A stretch of DNA of 64,000 nucleotides from Eustoma russellianum (GCA_036186865.1 AP025045.1:19879211-19943210); one strand, 5' to 3'. Positions 46,437 to 57,849 are shown, counted from the first letter of the stretch. Numbers and translations: made by a program. The notes: generated by a model from the sequence alone, not told the origin.

Positions 46437-46758
46437 TCTATTGTTTTTTTGACGATGATGTTTTGAAAGAAAGGCACGAAAGATCATATCATCATTTTTA
46501 TCATGATACATCACATGTATATATGCATGCATGTCACATTTATTGAGTCATCGTGTAGTGGCACATGATACGTGGACTAAGTTGTTATAACTTGGTAGTT
46601 CCTAAGTTATGATCTTATTAGGTGACGATTCTTGATATGTTACCAACTTATGCAAGTAACAGTCTTTTATTGTTATGTTCTTTAAGTAATTATCTTGCTT
46701 AAGATGTGATCTTGATGCATTAAGTGTTGATCACTAACGGGTATTGGATGGAGGTCAG

Positions 46759-46937
46759 GTATGTTTCTAAACCGAAATTTTGGGGTTCGGTTCTTGTATG
46801 TACTTTCCATTTAATCCTCGATTATTTATAGTATACTTGCTGGTGACTTTGTCACTCACCCTCTATTTTTCCTCCCAGAGACTGCAGGGACCAAGGTAGA
46901 ATGGATTGAGGATGAACCTAGGGTCCCCTACCCGTGA
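46759..46937 (+). other. Intron-like segment plus mini-ORF tail, LTR copy e
   Basis: Donor CAG|GTATGTTTC at 46759; dyad GTGAC-TTT-GTCAC; branch-like CTCAC; acceptor TTTTTCCTCCCAG at 46877-46878; then ETAGTKVEWIEDEPRVPYP and TGA 46935-46937. The implied intron is 120 bp. Compared with copy a, V, E, I, D, V, Y and P all use different third bases, and the stop is TGA instead of TAG. Confidence 0.62.
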
Positions 46938-47260
46938 GCGCAGCAAAAAATGGACGAATTAGGAGACTTGACGTGCTGGTTGTGATCGATGACTTGTTAT
47001 GTAATCGTGATGGGAAAGAGTTACTTTTGAGAATTTCTGTACTTGTGATTTGGGTTGTAAAACTAAGAATGATTTCGTGGACGTTTTAATTTGAGGTTTT
47101 AAATTCTGCCATGGTTTCGCTTACTTGTTGACATGTAAGCACGAAAGTCCATGCATTTTATCATGGACCACGACATGTTATGGATCGACGCCTGGTACTC
47201 TCCTTAGTGAAGTACGGCGGGTGCACCGTATCTGGCTGGGCCGGGATGCGGGGCGCTACA

Positions 47261-47514
47261 AGACGAGTAGCTCCATGTGCTCACCTTCATTGCTCGTTTG
47301 CCTTTCCTTGACTTGGTCTCCTTTGCCTTTGATTTTTGCATCTCCTTGCCTTGTTTATTGTTGTTATTATTATTGCCGGTGTTTTTCTTTATCGGACAAT
47401 CATAAGAGATGTGTCCTCCTTGGCCACATTCATAACATGTTAACTCTTTATTATACCATTTGTGGTTATTAGAGTTATTTTTCTTAGGTTGAGAAGAAAA
47501 AGAAGAAGAAGAAG
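47261..47514 (-). pseudogene. Element M gag, zinc-knuckle piece
   Basis: The minus-strand frame includes a Ser-rich stretch, then the CCHC knuckle CYECGQGGHISYDC (about 47435-47394), an Asn-rich run, a Lys/Arg-rich stretch and KVSTWSYSS. That frame continues without loss into the acidic region at 42895. Everything upstream (Gag core, PBS, 5' LTR) is missing beyond 47514. Confidence 0.82.
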
Positions 47515-47597
47515 ATGTAGTGATATGCAAGTCATGACATGAAAATCAGTTTCATGATCATGCGTGATACATGTAGTGATATGCAAGTCATGACATG
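47515..47597. other. Junction with a 27-bp direct repeat
   Basis: The 27 bp at 47515-47541 recur exactly at 47571-47597. The second copy is native Tekay LTR sequence (compare about 52355-52381). The first sits at the point where M gag ends and the LTR begins, as filler copied from nearby. Confidence 0.75.
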
Positions 47598-50172
47598 GAT
47601 AATCGTATGCATTCCTTATAACATGTCAACATGCATGAATTTGGAAGTTAAATACTTCCAGACTTTTTACTTCGTATTCATGGGGCGGTTAAGCTAACCA
47701 AATAGGTCTAGTTCCATAATCTTTTGTCACAAATACGTTTGGTGGAATCTTAGATACATGTCGTAAAAAATTTCAGACTATTTCAATAAGCTTAAAGGGG
47801 CTTATTTAATAAATTTCCGAAATGGGTTCGGTGCTGAAACTGAACTGACCTATTTTACCAAAAATTTAAGTGCGGCAAATCTGTGATTTGTTTTTCAGAA
47901 ATTCCAATTCGTACAAATCATAAACATGTGGAACTAGTATCCTACCAAAATTTAGCCTATTTTCATATCTCTAAGTCCCCTTTCTGAGTCCATAAATTCG
48001 TTACAAAACTTCAGATTGGTTCCAGTGATTTCATTTGAGCAGTTTGACTAATTAATTCATATAAAATAATCCAGAATTTGTTTTACCAAAATTCCAGCTG
48101 TCATGTTCCCTATACTCATAGTATTATTACCATGCTAACAATATGCTTTATTGGTCCTCTAAAAGGTCTTTTTTCCAGCCGTTCAGAACGTTATATCATT
48201 CTGTCATGTTCCAGAATTTACAGCCTGAGCAGTCTCACTAATTATTTTATTAAAAATTAACCATAAGTTATTTTACCAAAATTCCAACTCTCATCTCTGC
48301 TACACGCATGGGACTAGCTCTGTGCCAAAAATCAGATTTAATGAAGGTCCACAAGGTCCTCTTTTAATTCGTTGAAACAAGTGATCAATTCTGCCCAACT
48401 CCAGAATTTGTTACTGGATCAGTTTTACCGTATAATTTCTTACAAATAATCCGTAACTGATTTTAACAAAATTCCAACTCTCACTTGCACTACACTCACG
48501 AGGCTAGCTCTGTACCAAAAATTAGCTTCATTGAAGGTCCGTAAGGTCAGTTCTTAAACCATCTAATACGTCACTCTATTCTGTCCACTTCCAGTGGTTT
48601 GCTATTTTGTCATCTTATCCAAGTCATATGTCCATGTTTTCACTCAATACTTTGAGCCGAATCTTGTGTGTTGCCTTAACCACATTTTACAACACATATT
48701 CAAGCATGCATCCACATTCAAGAGTCATCTTGATCTAACTTACCAACAACCTCATAAAGCTCCTAGCTTTCACATGTATTCTTTCCTTAGGACCTTTTAT
48801 GTTACATTCACAAGCCAATCTTGTCTAGACCTACTTAGGTGAACCTTATTTCACTCTAGGTCAGCCTTATTTCATATAGCATATAGGAAAAGACTTCATC
48901 TTTAAAGGAATAAATCACATGCAAGGCATTGTTCTTAAGGAATCACTAAGATATAGTCTCAAACTTAAGACTTTCAACTAAATATCATATCTTAAGAACT
49001 TCTAAGCATTCAAGTCACAAACTCTTTAAATAAATCATGAGAGATCATTGTACACTTGCCTCTTCAAGCTAAAGATCATGTCTTTGCTTGGTTATGGAGT
49101 AAGTTGAGTTGAAATCCTTCTCCTTCCTTACCAAAATGAGCTTGGAATGGAGATGCAAGCACTTCAATATAACACCACCTAGGAAAGTTGAAGACTTTCA
49201 CCTAGATTTCTTCTTGAGTCTTGAAAGTGAAGTTGAACTCCTATCCTCCAAGATGAAGGGCCGAAATATTGGTGAGGGAGATGAGGGAATTTTTGATAAG
49301 TGTTGCTCTTGCTTGAATGTGTCTTGAGAGGAGTCTCAAGATGACAAGAAGGTAGATGTTTCTAGAAGGGTTTAAAACATGCTACGGGGACGGTTTTAGA
49401 GGGATTTTAGAGCTTTCTTGAGTGCTAATCAAGGTTAGGTTAGTATAAACTTGGTTACTTTAGTCCCACTATGGTTACTTTGGTGCAAACCCAAGTTGCT
49501 TTATTAAATCATGGTTATATTAACCTTGGTTTAAAGGAAAAAAAAAAGTAACCATGGTAGGATTTAAAAATCCTCCATGTCTAGACACTAAGGGGGCGGT
49601 TTGGTTGGGGTCTTTATGGCCTCAACCATACTACCTCTTTCTTTAATGAGTTGTCTTACTTGTTCCTTAAATGCATGTCTACTTTATTTTCTATTTATTC
49701 TTTGCATAATAACTTATTGTCTTAATGGTGTAGTCGACTTCAAGTAATTATTTTAACTAATAAAATTGTCTAGAGAATTCTAGAACCCTTACATGTCTTG
49801 GCCGAAATTTTTGAGCTTCTTGGGTATCTTGATATTTCTTGAAATTTTAACTCATGTACTATATTGTTTTCTTTATTTTATCATATTCTAAGATTAGTAT
49901 CCTCCTATGTATACGCATGTAGGTATTTATACATTTCGTACACATATATCATATACACGCACATACATACATAGTGGTATGTATGGTTCATATAACTCTA
50001 TATTATACTACTTTCTTGAAGTTTCCCTTATTTAATTTGGCATGGTATCACCTCAAATATAATCAAGTAAAGAGGGTTAAGTTGACTTAAGTAACACGCG
50101 CTAGAAGAAATTGTCGCTTTCATTCTGTCTCATATTCATAATTTTCATGTACATGATCATTGGGGTACAACA
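47542..50172 (-). repeat. T1 3' LTR, truncated at its 3' end
   Basis: Starts on the minus strand at 50172 (TGTTGTACCCC) right after the polypurine tract and runs to the junction near 47542. It lacks roughly the last 1.2 kb, including the hairpin array and VEWI block. It is collinear with 52344-54690 in the 5' LTR. Open frames within it recur in both LTRs only because the LTRs are duplicates. Confidence 0.85.
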
Positions 50173-51117
50173 TCCTCCCCCCTTATCATAAGTTTCGTCC
50201 TCGAAACTTCAGAACTAGTCAAAAAGATGGGGGTATCTACTCCTCATATCTTCTTCCGTTTCCCATGTTGCTTCTTTTTCCGAATGATGCCTCCATTGTA
50301 CTTTCACCATGGGTATGGATCTCTTCCTTAAAGCTTTCTCTTTCCGATCAATTATTCTTAAGGGTTCCTCTTCATAAGTTATATCTTTTCAACCTTCAAC
50401 TGTTGATCTTCAAGGATGTGGCTTGGGTCATATACATATCGACGGAGTTGAGAAACATAGAATACATCATGTAACTGAGAAAGGGGAGGGTGGCAACGCT
50501 AAGCGGTACGCAACCTCGCCTACTTTCTCAAGCACTTCATAAGGTCCAACAAATCTTGGGCTTAGTTTTCCTTTGATGCCAAATCTCTTAACTCCTTTGG
50601 TCGGAGAAACTTTCAGAAAGACTTTCTCTCCTTCTTGGAATTCTAAAGGTCTCCTTCTTTCATCTGCCCATATCTTCGTTCTATCTTGCGCTGCTCTTAG
50701 TCTTTGCTGGACTAACTTTACCTTGTCTCGTGTTTGCTCAACAATGTCGGGTCCTGCGTAGATTTTGCCTCCAATTTCGTCCCAATAGAGTGGGGACCGA
50801 CATTTTCGTCCATACAATGCTTCATAAGGTGCCATTCCGATGGATCTGTGGAAGCTATTATTGTAAGAAAACTCAACCAGATTAAGACTTTTATCCCAGC
50901 TTCCTCCAAAATCAAGACTGTAAGCGCGGAGCATGTCTTCAAGGGTTTGGATTGTTCTCTCTGATTGTCCATCTGTTTGAGGATGAAATGCGGAACTCAT
51001 TCTTATCTCTGTGCCCATTGTCTTTTGAAAGGCGGTCCAAAATCTTGAAGTAAATCGGGGGTCGCGGTCGCACACAATACTGATGGGCACTCCATGTAAA
51101 CAAACAATCTCACCCGT
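50173..51117 (-). pseudogene. T1 pol remnant: integrase C-terminal half and chromodomain
   Basis: Reading down from 51117: HGVPISIVCDRDPRFTSRFW, HPQTDGQSERTIQTLEDML (catalytic Glu of the integrase core), YNNSFHRSIGMAPYEALYGR, and the GPY/F-type module GPYEVLEKVGEVAYRLALP (about 50560-50500). After a break near 50466 come VFYVSQLRRYV-like sequence and a chromodomain-like IPMVKVQWRHHSEKEATW (about 50310-50255), ending RYPHLF. The order integrase, GPY/F, chromodomain defines chromoviruses; the domain guides insertion toward particular chromatin. Upstream pol is absent: the LTR end abuts the integrase sequence directly. Confidence 0.88.
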
Positions 51118-51435
51118 AGCGCCCCGCACCCGGCTTCGTCCGAATACGGTGCACCCGCCGTACTTCACTGAGGAGAGTACAAGGCGTCATGCATAACATG
51201 GGAACATCCATAACATAAGTCGTGGACTCCCATGCTAACATTCAACATGGTAGTAAAATTTAGGCAGAATTAAAACTTTTCAAATCAAACATGCATCACC
51301 AATTTAGTAAGTTCCCAAAGGTAGTAGTCCCACAAAATAACATAACTGAAATCCAGAGAGTTCAAACATACTCATGATACAAAACGTCTTGGCAGCACAA
51401 AAGTCCTTAAGCTTAGCTCCCTTCATGATCCTCGC

Positions 51436-51621
51436 CTATGGATATGGTACTCTCGGCTCGTCCTCGATCCATTCTATCTTGGCATTATTCGGCTCTGGGA
51501 AAAAATAAAGTGTGAGTGATAAAATTCACCCAGCAAGAATACAATAAACGACCATAAAATACGTAAAGAATCATAACATGAATGTATTACCCCAAGAACC
51601 TCAAAGAATCATAATTCATAC
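51436..51621 (-). other. Intron-like segment plus mini-ORF tail, T1 5' LTR (copy f)
   Basis: Minus-strand donor CAG|GTATGAA at 51621; dyad GTGA-ATTTTA-TCAC; branch-like CTCAC; acceptor TTTTTTCCCAG|AG at 51496-51495; then EPNNAKIEWIEDEPRVPYP and TAG (51438-51436). The implied intron is 127 bp. A second donor-like TGGTATGG sits about 70 bp upstream, in a duplicated segment (51691-51692). Confidence 0.6.
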
Positions 51622-51903
51622 CTGATCTTAAATCCTGAGCTTGCTTGACGTTCAGCTTAAGCATATTTTTAGGGAATGCTATACCATACCTGGTCTTAGA
51701 TCTTGAACTTACTTGGCGTTCGGCTTAAGCATGTTTTTAGGTAATGCTATACCAATAACAACTTATAACCAATAACTGTAACATGCAACATGTCCTCATG
51801 ATCGTGAATTATGCAAGATGCAATGCATGATGTCATGTCATGACGTGTCTTGTCAAAACATCATTTTGGTCCCATAAAGTAACATGTCGTAAAAATAGAG
51901 TGT

Positions 51904-52187
51904 CAGATCAATTAACTCCGGATCTGACCAGGTCCAGAACATATCATCAGACCAATTAACCCCGGGTCTGAACGGGTCCAGAACAGATATCAGATCAATT
52001 AACCCCGGATCTGAACGGGTCTAGAACAGATATCAGATAATTAACCCCGGATCTGAACGGGTCCAGAACATATATCAGACCAATTAACCCCGGATCTGAA
52101 CGGGTCCAGAACAGATATCAGATCAATTAACCCCGGATCTGAACGGATCCAGAACATATCATGTCATCAGACCGATTAACCCCAGGT
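51904..52187 (-). repeat. Hairpin minisatellite in T1 5' LTR
   Basis: Seven units of about 42-48 bp, the most regular array in the window. Arms are CAGATC / GATCTG in most units and CAGACC / GGTCTG in others, with an 11-nt loop CGGGGTTAATT on the LTR sense strand. Confidence 0.82.
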
Positions 52188-54711
52188 CTGGAGTCGGGTT
52201 AGTCGCATGCTTGGCCGGCAAAGGAATCATGAAGCCTTCTTTAAAAACATGGGACCGTAAAAAAACTTTTCATGCATAACGAAAACATAGTCGCTTGTAA
52301 AACTTGCTTGCATCATAAAATCCATGAAAATCAGTTTCAAGATCATGCGTGATACATGTAGTGATATGCAAGTCATGACATGGATAATCGTATGCATTCC
52401 TTATAACATGTCAACATGCATGAATTTGGAAGCTAAATACTTCCAGACTTTTTACTTTGTATTCATGGGGTGGTTAAGCTAACCAAATAGGTCTAGTTCC
52501 ATAATCTTTTGTCACAAATACGTTTGGTGGAATCTTAGATACATGTCGTAAAAAATTTCAGACTATTTCAATAAGCTTAAAGGGGCTTATTTAATAAATT
52601 TCCGAAATGGGTTCGGTGCTGAAATTGAACTGACCTATTTTACCAAAAATTCAATTGCGGCAAATCTGTGATTCGTTTTTCATAAATTCCAACTCGTACA
52701 AATCATAAACATGTGGAACTAGTATCTTAATGAAATTTAGCCTATTTTCATATCTCTAAGTCCCCTTTCTGAGTCCATAAAGTCGTTACTAAACTTCAGA
52801 TTGGTTCCAGTGATTTCAGTTGAGCAGTTTGACTAATTAATTCATATAAAATAATCTAGAACTTGTTTTACAAAAATTCCAGCTGGCGTGTTCCCTATAC
52901 TCATAGTATTATTACCATGCCAAAAATCAGCTTTATTGGTCCTCTACAAGGTTTCTTTTCTAGCCGTTCAGAACGTTACATCATTCTGTCATGTTCCAGA
53001 ATTTACAGCCTGAGCAGTCTCACTAATTATTTTATTAAAAATTAACCATAATTTATTTTACCGAAATTCCAACTCTCATCTCTTCTACACTCAGGGCCTA
53101 GCTCTGTGCAAAAAATCAGATTTAATGAAGGTCCACAAGGTCCTCTTTTAATTTGTTGAAACCAGTGATCAATTCTGCCCAACTCCAGAATTTTCTACTG
53201 GAGCAGTTTTACCGTATAATTTCTTACAAATAATCCGTAACTGATTTTAACAAAATTCCAACTCTCACTTGCACTACACTCATGAGGCTAGCTCTGTACC
53301 AAAAATTAGCTTCATTGAAGGTCTGTAAGGTCAGTTCTTAAACCATTTAAAACGTCACTCTATTCTGTCCACTTCCAGTGGTTTGCTATTTTGTCATCTT
53401 ATCCAAGTCAAATGTCCATGTTTTCACTCAATACTTTGGGCCGAATCTTGTGTGTTGCCTTAACCACATTTTACAACACATATTCAAGCATGCATCCACA
53501 TTCAAGAGTCATCTTGATCTAACTTACCAACAACCTCATAAAGCTCCTAGCTTTCACATGTATTCTTTCCTTAGGACCTTTTATGTTACATTCACAAGTC
53601 AATCTTGTCTAGACCTACTTAGGTGAACCTTATTTCACTCTAGGTCAGCCTTATTTCATATAGCATATAGGAAAAGACTTCATCTTTAAAGGAATAAATC
53701 ACATGCAAGGCATTGTTCTTAGGGAATCACTAAGATATAGTCTCAAACTTAAGACTTTCAACTAAATATCATATCTTAAGAACTTCTAAGCATTCAAGTC
53801 ACAAACTCTTTAAATAAATCATGAGAGATGATTGTACACTTGCCTCTTCAAGCTAAAGCTCTTGTATTTGCTTGGTTATGGAGTGAGTTGAGTTGAAATC
53901 CTTCTCCTTCCTTACCAAAATGAGCTTGGAATGGAGATGCAAGCACCTCAATATAACACCACCTAGAAAAGTTGAAGACTTTCACCTAGATGTCTTCTTG
54001 AGTCTTGAAAGTGAAGTTGAACTCCTATCCTCCAAGATGAAGGGCCGAAATATTGGTGAGGGAGATGAGGGAATTTTTGCTAAGTGTTGCTCTTGCTTGA
54101 ATGTGTCTTGAGAGGAGTCTCAAGATGACAAGAAGGTAGATGTTTCTAGAAGGGTTTAAAACATGCTAGGGGGCGGTTTTGGAGGGATTTTAGGGCTTTC
54201 TTGAGTGCTAATCAAGGTTAGGTTAGTATAACCTTGGTTACTTTAGTCCCACTATGGTTACTTTGGTGCTAACCCAAGTTACTTTATTAAGTCATGGTTA
54301 TCTTAACCTTGGTTTAAAGGAAAAAAAAGTAACCATGGTAGGATTTAAAAATCCTCCATGTCTAGACACTAAGGGGGCGGTTTGGTTGGGGTCTTTATGG
54401 CCTCAACCATACTACCTCTTTCTTTAATGAGTTGTCTTACTTGTTCCTTAAATGCATGTCTACTTTATTTTCTATTTATTCTTTGCATAATAACTTCTTG
54501 TCTCAATGGTGTAGTAGACTTCAAGTAATTATTTTAACTAATAAAATTGGCTAGAGAATTCTAGAACCCTTACATGTCTTGGCCGAAATTTTTGAGCTTC
54601 TTGGTCATCTTGATATTTCTTAAAATTTAAACTCATGTACTATATTGTTTTCTTTATTTTATCATATTCTAAGATTAGTATGTGCATGTATACATACATA
54701 TACACGCCATG

Positions 54712-55303
54712 TGTGGCGCCCCGCACCCCGGCCACGCCGGAGCGGGTGCACCCGCCGTACTTCACTAAGGAGAGTACTAGGCGTCGTCCCGTACGTGGCA
54801 TGATCCATGGTATAAGGCATGGATTAACGTGCTTACACGTAGATAATTAAGCGAAACCGTGGCAGAATTTAAAACTTCAAAATAAAATAAACATCCATAC
54901 GATCATTCATAGTTTACATCCCAAAATAAAAGTATCCAGAGTCACAAAAGCAAATGTTTCTCCCTCCCAACTACATAACATCATAGCTGGCCGGTCATTC
55001 CTCCTAGGTCAGTCCATCTTCCACTGTACTCACGGATACAGAACCCTAGGTTCGTCATCGATCCATTCTACTTTGTCGTCTGCAACCTCTGGAAAAAAAT
55101 ATAAAGGTGAGTGACAACGTCACCAGCAAGTATACTATACTAATCAGGGATTAAATGGAAAGTGCGAACAAGAATCGAACCCTCAGAATTTTCTGGTTTA
55201 AAAGCATACCTGCCCGTCGTCAGATCTTCGTCCTATATATATAACATCACTTAATATAGCAAGTTCATTTCTTAGAGAAAAGTTGTCACTTAGAACTGAA
55301 TAC
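54712..55303 (-). repeat. 3' end of another Tekay-type LTR (copy g)
   Basis: On the minus strand it ends at 54712 (GCGGGGCGCCACA). It inserted into the T1 5' LTR and is itself cut at 55304 by P2; the rest lies beyond the window, past P2. It contains the intron-like/VEWI block (55030-55209). Confidence 0.8.
55030..55209 (-). other. Intron-like segment plus mini-ORF tail, LTR copy g
   Basis: Minus-strand donor CAG|GTATGC at 55209; dyad GTGAC-GTT-GTCAC; branch-like CTCAC; acceptor TTTTTTTCCAG|AG at 55090-55089; then EVADDKVEWIDDEPRVLYP and TGA (55032-55030). The implied intron is 121 bp. Confidence 0.6.
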
Positions 55304-57849
55304 TGTTGAGAAATCATGGTTTGAATGATTTACAAGTGCATGATTTATATGTTACATGATTACATGATCTAAATGTTTTGAGATTTCAAAATGCATATGC
55401 CTATATCTATCACTGTTGTACTAACAAGCCATGAAGCGTTAAGGCTTAAATCATATGGCAAACATTGTTGTATTCATTCTCAGGTGATATACACGGCATA
55501 CATACAACTCTTGGATATGGTATATATATATATTTCTTGGATATCTCGACACAAGGCGTATATATTTCTTGGATATCTCGACATATATCTTATGGACACA
55601 CGTCATATATATCTCTTGGATATACACTCTAAACATATATCTTATGGATACTCATGGCATATATATTTCTTGGAGTCTCACGGCATATACATATATCTCA
55701 TGGATATACATACGACATATATTCTATCTCAGACGACAAGCTACATTATTCGATCTCGACATTTCGTCAACATGTCATCAACATATGTCAACGACAAGAG
55801 AGTCATATATACATCATATACACATCCATAATACTCTCAAGTCATATACTTCATGTCATCAAACTTCCAAAATTACATCGACATGACAAAAATGCAAAAA
55901 CCGAAATGTATCATATCATATGACTACCGAGCCATCTCCGACACATCATATGCTTATCATACAAAGATGGCCAGCCAATATACATTTCCAACACTCAAAA
56001 ATTTCGTGCACTACATGGAGAGATCAATACCAAAGTCACAAAACAAATACATATATCAATTCTCCATCATCTTCCTTATTTCTCTGAAAATCAAACTCAA
56101 AATTGATATACCTCTTGGCCTACATCTTATACACATTGGAGCTGAGATTATACATATTTATATGTATATTTCATGTTACATTACACATTTTATATATTGA
56201 AGAGGTTTGAGACAAAACGGAGAAAAACCGAGCAATCAACGGAAGTTGAAATTTGAAGTTACTACATCATCGTACATGGAACATTTATTTGCTACATGAT
56301 GCCACATGTATTTATTCATGTATTATACATGAATTACACAGACAAAGACATATCTTGAAATGTTCTAAAAGGCAAGGTAAAATGGTAAAACAAATTTACC
56401 ATGTTCATGAAGAATTCTACATTGTTACCATGCAAAATTCAGATTTGAATTCAGCACATTGGCTGACCAGATGGGGCAGCTGGGACAGCATGTTGGGAGC
56501 CTTGGAGGAGTTCATAATATAATATAATTGATGAAGAAAGAACAAGCAATGATGGAAGACAAAGATACACAAATTAAGGAGTCAAAGACAAGACCAAACA
56601 AAGCTGAAAATTCTGTTTTTGAATTTGAAATTTCAGATTGGTGGCTGAAGTTTTGGGGGGAATTAATGACCTAAAGCATTCAAATTTATTCAAAGGCATT
56701 ACAAGACAATTCAAATCAGATTTGGGAGGCTCCTCTCAACCTTCTAGGCGCCCCAAATGACTATAAAAAGGGCAAGAGATGATCAACACAAGACAAGAAC
56801 AACAAGTGCAAAATTCTGCTTAGTGTTTGCAAGACTTCACTTCATTTTCCATATTCATCTCTTGTATATACACAAAGCCTATCATACTTACATGTCATAT
56901 TTAGTATAGGCTTCATACACATCACCCAAATAAGATTCATTGGTGTACAAGGTTGATCAAGGTGTGATCAAACCTTCATTTGATGAGGTGGTGCTGATTG
57001 GTGATTCTTTGGTGTTGTTCTTTGTGTAGAACATTGTAAAAGGGTTTGGATTGAAGGAGTTGTTGTATAACTCTATCCACCCTTATTCTAAGGTTACTTT
57101 GGTGACTAGTGAAAACCAAAGAAGGTGTCCTTGAAGACTGGAGTAGGTCACGTTGGCCGAACCAGTATAAAATTCTTGTTGTTCTTACTTTCAGCATTTT
57201 TACTCTCAGTTTCTATTTTTGCATCATCTTTATGATCTCGGTAAAAATATCAAATAATTTTCAAAAATCATAAAAATTTGCAGAAACATAGCCTTTGTCT
57301 TAGGGTTCATTTCCCTGATTTTATCAAATTTGGATAAGTATAAGTCATCCAAACGTTCATAGTTCTGAGACTAGTGCAAATCTGTTTTTCAGATTGGCAG
57401 AGGTTGAGAACATCAACTTGGTTGACATACTTCCCAAAGTAATTTTTCAAAAATGTTTTAACTGAGTATACTACACATCCTAAGAGTCATCTCATAAAAT
57501 TTTCAGGTCATTTGGAGTTGTTACCAAATAGGAATAAGTTTTTCATTTTAAGGTACAGGTTCTGTCCAAACTGACACAGTCAGATCACGTACCACATTTG
57601 AGTGACTTAACCTTTGAGTTTTATTCTGAAATTTTTATAACACCTTCAAAACACCTGATAGTACATTGTGTCAAAATTTCACTATTTTTGGAGGTCTATA
57701 ACCCAGTCAACCAAGTGTTTAAAAACGGGTCCTGAAAGCAGTCTCTGTTTTCAGAAGTGAGTAATTGGTCCTTAAAATTTTTATAAACCAATTTTTTTCC
57801 GCACTCACTATTCAACCCCCCATTCTAGTGGTGCTATACAGGTCCAACA
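55304..57849 (+). repeat. P2 5' LTR
   Basis: Begins TGTTGAGAAATCATGG and ends CAGGTCCAACA, 2,546 bp. It includes an AT-rich minisatellite (55530-55705) and the copia block 57121-57180 with CCGAACCAGTATAAAA, a possible TATA box. The end has CACTATTCAACCCC and CTAGTGGTG as in P1. The open frames of 80-145 codons near the start follow the minisatellite and are not supported as genes. Confidence 0.92.
55530..55705 (+). repeat. AT-rich minisatellite in P2 5' LTR
   Basis: Imperfect units of about 30-40 bp built on CATATATATCTCTTGGATA-like words; repeated in the 3' LTR at 63482-63657. Confidence 0.75.

Larger units (their letters stand above)
42896..47260 (+). repeat. Tekay-type solo LTR (copy e), inserted in M gag
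   Basis: Starts TGTTGTACCCCGAC and ends GCGGGGCGCTACA, about 4.37 kb, flanked by AGATG (42891-42895) and AGACG (47261-47265), a target duplication with one change. It has no internal region, so it is a solo LTR left by LTR-LTR recombination. It contains a TA microsatellite (43711-43748), the hairpin array (46249-46436) and the intron-like/VEWI block (46759-46937). It is closest to copy d. Confidence 0.88.
18973..47514 (-). mobile_element. Copia element M (SIRE/Maximus-like), interrupted and 5' truncated
   Basis: A minus-strand Ty1/copia element with 3' LTR 18973-21615, polypurine tract 21616-21628, RNase H, RT, integrase and protease at 21966-25215, and gag in three pieces: 25243-26055, 42661-42895 and 47261-47514. 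The gag gaps are explained by insertion of P1 (26061-42655) and of a solo Tekay LTR (42896-47260); reading across them restores collinear gag. The N-terminal gag, PBS and 5' LTR are missing beyond 47514, where the sequence switches to a truncated Tekay LTR. Gag with a coiled-coil extension after the zinc knuckle and the protease DSGCSRHMTG context fit the SIRE/Maximus branch, as judged from memory of the family. Confidence 0.85.
47515..54711 (-). mobile_element. Tekay chromovirus element T1, internally deleted
   Basis: On the minus strand: 5' LTR 54711-51118 (its first few hundred bases are cut off by the next LTR), integrase C-terminal half plus chromodomain 51117-50173, and 3' LTR 50172-47515 (its 3' end is missing). 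The two LTR portions are nearly identical over about 2.4 kb, as expected of one element. Leader, gag, protease, RT, RNase H and the integrase N-terminus are deleted. The minus-strand sequence before the 3' LTR contains AAGTTTCGAGGACGAAACTT and a G-rich tract AAGGGGGGAGGA, the usual end of plant Del/Tekay elements. Confidence 0.85.
51118..54711 (-). repeat. T1 5' LTR, cut at its 5' end
   Basis: On the minus strand it ends at 51118 (GGGGCGCTAC, final A lost), and its 5' part is interrupted at 54712 by another Tekay LTR. It carries the hairpin array 51904-52187 and the intron-like/VEWI block 51436-51621. A local duplication of the donor-site segment lies at about 51621-51760. Confidence 0.85.

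Noticed and set aside
48594..49327. 82- and 72-codon ORFs repeated at 53378-54111
   Set aside because: They are duplicated because they sit in the two LTRs of T1; near identity reflects recent LTR duplication rather than coding constraint.
50160..50474. 104-codon plus-strand ORF opposite the T1 pol end
   Set aside because: It is the antisense of the chromodomain region, which is the supported coding strand.
51904..52187. Regular ~45-bp direct repeats resembling a CRISPR array
   Set aside because: Units are contiguous minisatellite repeats within a plant LTR, with no unique spacers and no cas genes.
55391..55831. Open frames of 105-146 codons at the start of P2 LTRs (also 63339-63837)
   Set aside because: Low-complexity Tyr/Ile/Ser translation of the AT-rich minisatellite; three frames are open at once, which is a composition effect.
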